The notes below the pieces were generated by a model. It saw only the letters and a program-made list of their open reading frames with translations, was not told where the DNA came from and made no database searches. The translations under genes and the position numbers were made by a program. This document shows positions 5,608 through 10,160 of a DNA stretch of 10,160 nucleotides, in pieces (the stretch's first letter is position 1; each line of letters begins with the position of its first letter). The DNA is from Thermodesulfobacteriota bacterium. Its GTDB lineage: Bacteria > Desulfobacterota > Dissulfuribacteria > Dissulfuribacterales > UBA3076. The stretch covers positions 1 to 10,160 of the forward strand of contig QNAY01000016.1 of the NCBI GenBank assembly GCA_003645605.1. Reading direction: 5' to 3'.

Positions 5608-7776
5608 ATGCTGCAGTTAAATATTGCCTTTCTTTGGCATATGCATCAACCTCTGTACCTTGACCCGACAAGGGATCGCTTTGCGATGCCATGGGTCAGG
5701 CTTCATGCCGTCAAGGCTTACTCTGACATGATAGCGTGTCTGGATTCCAGGCCTGATGCAAAGGTAACTTTTAACCTTGTTCCATCCCTTCTTCTCCAGA
5801 TCCAGTCTTATATACAGGGGAAAACCGACGATTTTCTGGAATTGAGCCGTCGCCCTGCCATCGAGCTTTCCCCTTCAGACCAGGAATTCATCCTGACACA
5901 TTTTTTTAGCTGCCAATGGCCCACTATGGTAGAATCCCATAAAAGGTACCTGCAACTGCTGGAGTTGCGAGGAAGGGACTTTGGTCCATCTTATACCTCC
6001 CAAGTGAGAAAGAAATTTACAACTCAGGACTATTTAGACCTTCAGGTCTGGTTTAATCTCGCATGGATCGGCTTTTCCTCAAAAAAACATCCATTGATAA
6101 GCTCTCTCTTTCAAAAGGGACAGTTATTCAGCGAAGAAGAAAAGATGGAACTCCTGGACTTCCATCTTGAACTCATGAAAGGACTCATTGCCCACTATAG
6201 TTCAAAATGGATCGAGGGACAGATAGAGATCAGTACCAGCCCATTCTATCATCCTATTCTCCCCCTGCTTATCGATACGGATTTCGGGAAAAGGCCAAGG
6301 CCGGGGGCCAAACTCCCTTTGCGATTTACCTGCCCGGAAGACGCCAAAACACAAATGGAAAGAGGTAGGCGCTACTGTAAGGAAGTTTTAGGAAAAACCC
6401 CTGTAGGACTCTGGCCATCAGAGGGCTCTGTGGCCCCTGAGCTTATTCCTCTTATTGAAGAGGCCGGATTTTCCTGGACCGCAACAGACGAGGCCATCCT
6501 ATTTAACTCACTTGAGAAAATCGAACATCAGAGTCTTTTTCAGCCTTATAGAGTGGAAATAAACGGCTGTGGTACTGACATGGTCTTTCGGCACCATAAG
6601 CTTTCAGATCTGATAGGTTTTGTTTATCAGAAAAATCATCCTCAGGCTGCAATCACTGATTTTGTCTCCAGGCTAAAAAAAATCTGTAACGGTCTTCAGG
6701 GAATGGACCGTTCACCTTTTGTTGCTATAATTCTGGATGGAGAAAATCCATGGGAGTATTACCAGGACGGTGGCGAATCCTTCTTAACTGGCCTATATGA
6801 TGCAATTATCACAGAACCAATGCTTGAACTTGTGACCATTGGTCAGTATCTGAAAGACCATCCGCCGACATGCACCTTGCCGGGGCTATATACAGGTTCT
6901 TGGATAAACCATGATTTCGGCATCTGGATCGGTGGGCAGGACGAAAACCGGGCATGGGAAATCCTGGGTCGTGCAAGAAAGGCAGTGGACAATGCCGGAA
7001 AACAGGAAAACATAACTGAAGAGGCAGTGAATGTGGCCATGGAATCTATTTATGCTGCTGAAGGCAGTGACTGGTTCTGGTGGTATGGAGACCAATTTGA
7101 GACTGATTATGCCTATGGGTTTGACCACCTCTTCCGGACTCATCTCAAAAAGGTCTATAATAGCCTTAATATGACAGTTCCTGATGAACTGCTAAGTCCG
7201 ATCAGGGCTCCAAAACCAGCAACACCTACTACTGAACCAACGTGTTTTATATACCCACAAATTGATGGCCGTGTGAGCTGTTATTGGGAATGGAGAGGTG
7301 CAGGATCACTGACCTTGGGAAGCCAGGGGGGGGCCATGCATTCCGGGGCGAGTTCGCTGGCTGAGATTGCCTATGGTTTTGATCTTGAGTCGCTTTATCT
7401 GAGGATAGATCCCAAAGAGGGGAGCTTTGATGCTTGGGAGCCGGATCTCGGCCTCATGATAACTATCTCATCTAAGGCTATAATAACTATCGAACTGGTT
7501 CCCAACCGGTTCATAGACCTTCTTAATGAAAAAATCAGGATTTTCAAAAATGGAAAGGCACTTGTTTCCAGTGAAACAGGTGTAAAGTGCGCTGTAAAAG
7601 AGTTGGCAGAGGTGGCAATACCTTTTGTACTTCTGGACTCCAACCCCAAAGATGAAGTAACCTTTTATATTGAAACAATAAAAAATAAATTGGTGAGAGA
7701 TAGATGGCCTCGGGAGGGCTACATAGTGCTCCACGCACCTGATAAAGACTTTGAACGCAGACTCTGGCTGGTTTGA
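5608..7776 (+). CDS. Glycoside hydrolase family 57 (alpha-amylase / glucanotransferase type)
   Basis: A 722-residue cytoplasmic-looking protein with no signal peptide. Residues about 4-430 form the GH57 catalytic barrel: HMHQP at 11-15 (motif 1), EISTSPFYHPILPLL at 207-221 (motif 2), GLWPSEGSVAPE at 267-278 with E272 as candidate nucleophile, and ILDGENPW at 375-382 with D377 as candidate acid/base. SWINHDFGIWIGGQDENRAW (431-450) and SDWFWWYGDQFETDYAYGFD (487-506) belong to the helical part. After a Pro/Thr linker at 533-545, an extra domain (about 546-722) looks beta-rich and is of unknown role, perhaps glucan binding. GH57 enzymes hydrolyse, transfer or branch alpha-glucans with retention of configuration; the precise activity cannot be read from motifs. 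Without an export signal, intracellular glycogen-type glucan is the likely substrate. The start abuts the dksA stop, with AAAGG 7 bases ahead. Confidence 0.93.
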   Translation: MLQLNIAFLWHMHQPLYLDPTRDRFAMPWVRLHAVKAYSDMIACLDSRPDAKVTFNLVPSLLLQIQSYIQGKTDDFLELSRRPAIELSPSDQEFILTHFFSCQWPTMVESHKRYLQLLELRGRDFGPSYTSQVRKKFTTQDYLDLQVWFNLAWIGFSSKKHPLISSLFQKGQLFSEEEKMELLDFHLELMKGLIAHYSSKWIEGQIEISTSPFYHPILPLLIDTDFGKRPRPGAKLPLRFTCPEDAKTQMERGRRYCKEVLGKTPVGLWPSEGSVAPELIPLIEEAGFSWTATDEAILFNSLEKIEHQSLFQPYRVEINGCGTDMVFRHHKLSDLIGFVYQKNHPQAAITDFVSRLKKICNGLQGMDRSPFVAIILDGENPWEYYQDGGESFLTGLYDAIITEPMLELVTIGQYLKDHPPTCTLPGLYTGSWINHDFGIWIGGQDENRAWEILGRARKAVDNAGKQENITEEAVNVAMESIYAAEGSDWFWWYGDQFETDYAYGFDHLFRTHLKKVYNSLNMTVPDELLSPIRAPKPATPTTEPTCFIYPQIDGRVSCYWEWRGAGSLTLGSQGGAMHSGASSLAEIAYGFDLESLYLRIDPKEGSFDAWEPDLGLMITISSKAIITIELVPNRFIDLLNEKIRIFKNGKALVSSETGVKCAVKELAEVAIPFVLLDSNPKDEVTFYIETIKNKLVRDRWPREGYIVLHAPDKDFERRLWLV

Positions 7777-7793
7777 AGGCCACTATTCATACT

Positions 7794-7805
7794 CCTTTGC
7801 AAAGG
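7794..7805. repeat. Perfect 12-bp palindrome between the GH57 and galT genes
   Basis: CCTTTGCAAAGG reads the same on both strands and lies in the 65-bp gap ahead of the galT-like gene, flanked by ACTCC and GGAGT. It could be a small operator or a chance palindrome. No T-run follows, so it is not an evident terminator. Confidence 0.35.
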
Positions 7806-7841
7806 ACGGGGAGTAAATAATTACGTTTGAGGGATTAGCAA

Positions 7842-8843
7842 ATGCCCGAACTACGCAGGGATACAATCATAGGCCGATGGGTTATTATTGCCAAGGAAAG
7901 AGGAAAGCGCCCCTACGACTTTGTCATTGAAAAAGACAAGACCAAGGGCGGGTTCTGTCCTTTATGTTCTGGAAATGAACACACCACTCCGCCGGAAGTT
8001 CTGGCCTATGGACGGCCGGGCTATTCTCCCAATGGACCCGACTGGACCCTCAGGGTAGTTCCGAACAAATTCCCCGCACTAGTTATAGAAGGAGATCTGG
8101 ACAAACGAGGCGAAGGTATTTACGATAAAATGAATGGGATCGGTGCCCACGAGGTTATAATAGATACCCCAAGGCACGATGAAACCATCCCCATGATGTC
8201 TCATGAACAGCTTATCCAGTCCTTTTGGGCCTACAGGGACCGGATGCTGGATTTGGCACAAGATTCCCGCTTTCGCTACATAATAATTTTTAAGAATTTT
8301 GGCCTGGCTGCAGGTGCTTCTCTAGAACATTCACATTCCCAGCTTATTGCTCTTCCTATCGTACCTCACCGGATACAGGAAGAAATCCAAAGCTCTTTGC
8401 ATTATTATGAATTTAAGGAACGCTGTATCTTTTGTGACATCATTCGTCAGGAAAAATCTCAAGGCATAAGAATAGTATGTGAAAATAATGATTTTATCAC
8501 AGTCTGCCCCTTTGCGCCCCGTTCGCCTTTTGAGATGTGGCTGATGCCTAAAAGACATCAATCTTCTTATATCACCATGGACAACAATCAATTTCATTCA
8601 TTAACAGACCTTTTTCTGGAGACAATGCGGCGTCTCGACAAAGCCCTTCCTGAAGTCCCTTACAATTATATGTTACACACGGCTCCAGCACGTAGTCCTT
8701 TCCTGGAACATTATCACTGGCATATAGAGATACTGCCAAAACTGACCATGGTAGCAGGGTTTGAATGGGGTACCGGATTTTATATCAATCCTACCCCGCC
8801 TGAAGAATCCGCACAATTTCTCAGAGAAATTAATTTGGATTAA
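7842..8843 (+). CDS. galT: GalT-family hexose-1-phosphate nucleotidyltransferase
   Basis: A 333-residue HIT-superfamily protein of normal GalT length. CPLC (C39, C42), H112 in PRHDE and H163 match the usual zinc ligands. HSHSQ at 163-167 holds the presumed nucleophile H165, which forms a nucleotidyl-histidine intermediate. RVVPNKFPAL (71-80) and the HYHWHIEILP motif (290-299) are also typical. GalT moves UMP between UDP-glucose and galactose-1-phosphate in the Leloir pathway. The active-site serine form HSHSQ, in place of HPHGQ of E. coli GalT, resembles plant ADP-glucose phosphorylase (a GalT relative), so an ADP- or UDP-glucose phosphorylase role is a real alternative. The GH57 neighbour 65 bases upstream favours a link to glucan metabolism, and no galK or galE is present. 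The start is supported by GAGGGA at 7829-7834. The symbol denotes the family, not a proven substrate. Confidence 0.88.
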   Translation: MPELRRDTIIGRWVIIAKERGKRPYDFVIEKDKTKGGFCPLCSGNEHTTPPEVLAYGRPGYSPNGPDWTLRVVPNKFPALVIEGDLDKRGEGIYDKMNGIGAHEVIIDTPRHDETIPMMSHEQLIQSFWAYRDRMLDLAQDSRFRYIIIFKNFGLAAGASLEHSHSQLIALPIVPHRIQEEIQSSLHYYEFKERCIFCDIIRQEKSQGIRIVCENNDFITVCPFAPRSPFEMWLMPKRHQSSYITMDNNQFHSLTDLFLETMRRLDKALPEVPYNYMLHTAPARSPFLEHYHWHIEILPKLTMVAGFEWGTGFYINPTPPEESAQFLREINLD

Positions 8844-8886
8844 TGAAATTTCACTATATAGATCAAAATATTTGTTGTATATAAAT

Positions 8887-9019
8887 AGTGCCTGAACGAA
8901 AATCCCTCTTTTTGTCATTTCGACCGTAGGGAGAAATCTTTAATGCCTGTATTTTCAGTATGATAAGATTTCTCGCTTTGCTCGAAATGACAGTTTTGGT
9001 TAGTTTTCGTTCAGACACT
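8887..9019. repeat. 133-bp nested palindromic element
   Basis: The ends are inverted: AGTGCCTGAACGAAAA from 8887 and TTTTCGTTCAGACACT ending at 9019. Inside are two inverted copies of the 28-bp repeat (8913-8940 and 8965-8992, matching at 24 of 28 bases) around a 24-bp centre. Each 28-bp arm is itself an imperfect hairpin, so the element is a palindrome of palindromes. The left arm matches the lone copy at 130-157 at 27 of 28 bases. It has no coding potential and resembles a MITE or REP-type dimer. It lies 44 bases after the galT-like gene and could stabilise or end its mRNA. Confidence 0.8.
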
Positions 9020-9026
9020 AAATATG

Positions 9027-9182
9027 ATAACCGTTTACGGGTTCAAGGGTTCAAAGGTTAATAGGTTCGGGGTTTACCGAAAATTTGAACCGTTGATTCG
9101 TGAATTCTGGATGAAGAAGGCGTGAGAATAGAAAACAACCACCAACTTCTGAACCCTGAACTTTTGAACCTTTACAGAAAGG
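9027..9182. repeat. GGTTCA-rich inverted-repeat element, copy 2
   Basis: This is the second copy of the element at 5037-5225, in the same orientation. It opens with ATAACCGTTTACGGG, shares the identical 34-bp core (9070-9103), the following GAGAATA..AAAACAAC stretch and the closing TTACAGAAAGG, and ends about 64 bases before the response regulator gene. GGTTCA units on the left are matched by TGAACC units on the right. It lacks the roughly 38-bp hairpin segment of copy 1, so it is probably closer to the undisturbed form. Confidence 0.8.
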
Positions 9183-9246
9183 TAACCCTGAACGGTGAAC
9201 CATGAATCTGTGCCTATATTAATAATAATGGCCTGGAAGGTGATCT

Positions 9247-9606
9247 ATGAATAAATACAAAATACTCGTAGTTGACGATGAAGAGAGCATTCATCTCCTT
9301 TACAAGGAAGAGTTGGAAGAAGAAGGCTATGAAGTCCACTCGGCGATGAGCGGAGAAGATGCCCTTAAGGCCTTTGACGCTCAGAAACCGGACCTTGTCA
9401 TCCTGGACATCAATATGCCTGGTATGGACGGCATAGAAGTGCTGCGGCAGATGAAACAGAAAAAGCCTCAGGTGCCTGTTATCTTGAGCTCCGCCTATCC
9501 TGAGTATAAACAGGATTTGGCATCGTGGGCCTCTGACGACTATATAGTCAAGTCCTTCAACTTAGATGATCTTAAGTCTTCTGTTCGCAGAAATTTAACA
9601 AAATGA
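9247..9606 (+). CDS. Single-domain CheY-like response regulator
   Basis: A 119-residue receiver domain with no output domain. It carries the acidic pair D10/D11, the phospho-acceptor D54 in LVILDINMPGMDG (50-62), the hydroxyl residue at S81 or S82, and the conserved lysine K102 in YIVKSF. It should be phosphorylated by a sensor kinase and act through protein contact, as a CheY- or Spo0F-like switch or phosphorelay intermediate, not by binding DNA. The end ASWASDDYIVKSFNLDDLK is typical of a group of deltaproteobacterial stand-alone receivers. The start has GGAAGG at 9235-9240. The gene faces a kinase-like gene on the other strand across a 52-base gap, so the two are convergent and not one operon; pairing with it is possible but unproven. 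Confidence 0.93.
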   Translation: MNKYKILVVDDEESIHLLYKEELEEEGYEVHSAMSGEDALKAFDAQKPDLVILDINMPGMDGIEVLRQMKQKKPQVPVILSSAYPEYKQDLASWASDDYIVKSFNLDDLKSSVRRNLTK

Positions 9607-9658
9607 GGCAAAAAGGAAGATTGTGTGGATGACTTCAGGCAATTAAGTCTACTTGTGG

Positions 9659-10160
9659 TTATTGCATTTTTGATGTTGCCATCTTAAGGGTCACTGTCTG
9701 AAAACCCGAATCACCTGAAACGTATACATTAACTCCATATTTCTTTTTCAAAAGCCGCAAGATATTAAGGGTAGGCTCTCTATCTAGAGGTAAATGCAGG
9801 GCCTTACCGTTGTGACCGATGCGAAGAGCCAAGTCCCCATTCTCCTGAAAAGTCTGAATTGACATTTCCATATTATCAAGGGTTGACATCTGCCTCATCA
9901 ATACTTGACATAGACCTAAAAACGCATTGGCCCACTCTGAATAATATCCCTGAAGTGGCGGAAGACCGGGAGATAATGATACGTGCTTGTTTATTTTTTT
10001 GAAAAAGGAATAGATATCCAGAGTTCTTAGCTCATCCTCTATCAAGCTGTTCAAAGAAAACGGCACAGCAACTCCCATTGTCTCCTTTTTCCTTCTGCGA
10101 GCAATGGTCCGGCAAAATTCCGTCATTTGATCTGTTATGGTCTGAATTGACTCGATATCA
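9659..10160 (-). CDS. C-terminal part of a degenerate sensor histidine kinase-like protein
   Basis: The reading frame is open to the right edge. Translation continues upstream of the first ATG (10126) as DIESIQTITDQ, so that ATG is probably internal and the gene is cut by the window. About 167 residues are visible. The first part (MTEFCRTIARRR, then SLNSLIEDELRTLDIYSFFKKI and LPPLQGYYSEWANAFLGLCQVLMRQM) has the layout of the helix after the kinase dimerisation domain leading into an HATPase domain. The ATP-binding motifs are altered: the N-box asparagines are replaced (FLGLCQVLMRQM), the usual DxGxG reads HNGKA, and no GTGLGL-like G2 box is seen. It may be a pseudokinase or a signalling scaffold. 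The assignment rests on layout rather than intact motifs, so it is moderate. Confidence 0.6.
   Translation of the reverse strand, partial: DIESIQTITDQMTEFCRTIARRRKKETMGVAVPFSLNSLIEDELRTLDIYSFFKKINKHVSLSPGLPPLQGYYSEWANAFLGLCQVLMRQMSTLDNMEMSIQTFQENGDLALRIGHNGKALHLPLDREPTLNILRLLKKKYGVNVYVSGDSGFQTVTLKMATSKMQ

Larger units (their letters stand above)
8844..9246. other. 403-bp gene-free gap made mainly of two repeat elements
   Basis: Beyond the nested palindrome (8887-9019) and repeat copy 2 (9027-9182), the gap holds an AT-rich inverted pair just after the galT stop: CACTATATA at 8852-8860 and TATATAAATAGTG at 8878-8890. It also holds an AT-rich stretch at 9215-9230 that may include the promoter of the next gene, though no convincing hexamer pair was found. 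I see no gene or RNA gene here. Confidence 0.6.

Noticed and set aside
6843..7783. Minus-strand reading frames opposite the GH57 gene
   Set aside because: They are antisense to a gene with intact family motifs, and none shows a domain or a ribosome-binding site.

Overview
The window looks like chromosomal DNA of an anaerobic deltaproteobacterium (Desulfobacterota or a close relative). This rests on four inferences. The base composition is moderate, roughly 45% GC by eye. A DksA gene abuts a family 57 glycoside hydrolase. The response regulator carries a C-terminal pattern (AYPEYKQD...WASDDYIVKS) that I associate with this group. The intergenic gaps are full of palindromic repeats of a kind I associate with these genomes. 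The species cannot be named from the sequence.

Layout. Positions 1-2747 (minus strand) hold the start of a small GIY-YIG nuclease gene that runs off the left edge, then a long gene for an exported tetratricopeptide-repeat protein of 836 residues. A 382-bp gap (2748-3129) holds the probable divergent promoters and a terminal-inverted-repeat element. Positions 3130-5040 (plus strand) are a tight run of rpoZ (RNA polymerase omega), dnaJ and moaC; moaC starts with TTG overlapping the dnaJ stop. A 204-bp repeat-filled gap follows. Next come dksA, a GH57 glucan-active enzyme starting on the base after the dksA stop, and a GalT-family nucleotidyltransferase (5245-8843). A 403-bp gap holds two more repeat elements. 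A stand-alone CheY-like response regulator (9247-9606) then faces the end of a degenerate sensor-kinase gene that runs off the right edge on the minus strand.

How the genes fit together. Omega and DksA are the two RNA polymerase-associated proteins that form the two ppGpp sites in proteobacteria, and here they flank a chaperone and a molybdenum-cofactor gene. GH57 and GalT together suggest storage-glucan turnover into sugar phosphate or sugar nucleotide; no galK or galE is present here, so a galactose pathway is not supported locally. The single-domain regulator and the kinase-like protein suggest a signalling locus extending past the right edge.

The most unusual signal is in the gaps. At least three families of palindromic or inverted-repeat elements occur. 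A short motif (CCCGTGAACGNTTAC and variants) recurs six times in four different gaps, and one repeat copy appears to provide the ribosome-binding site of the GIY-YIG nuclease gene. No tRNA, rRNA, CRISPR array, insertion sequence or prophage gene was seen.
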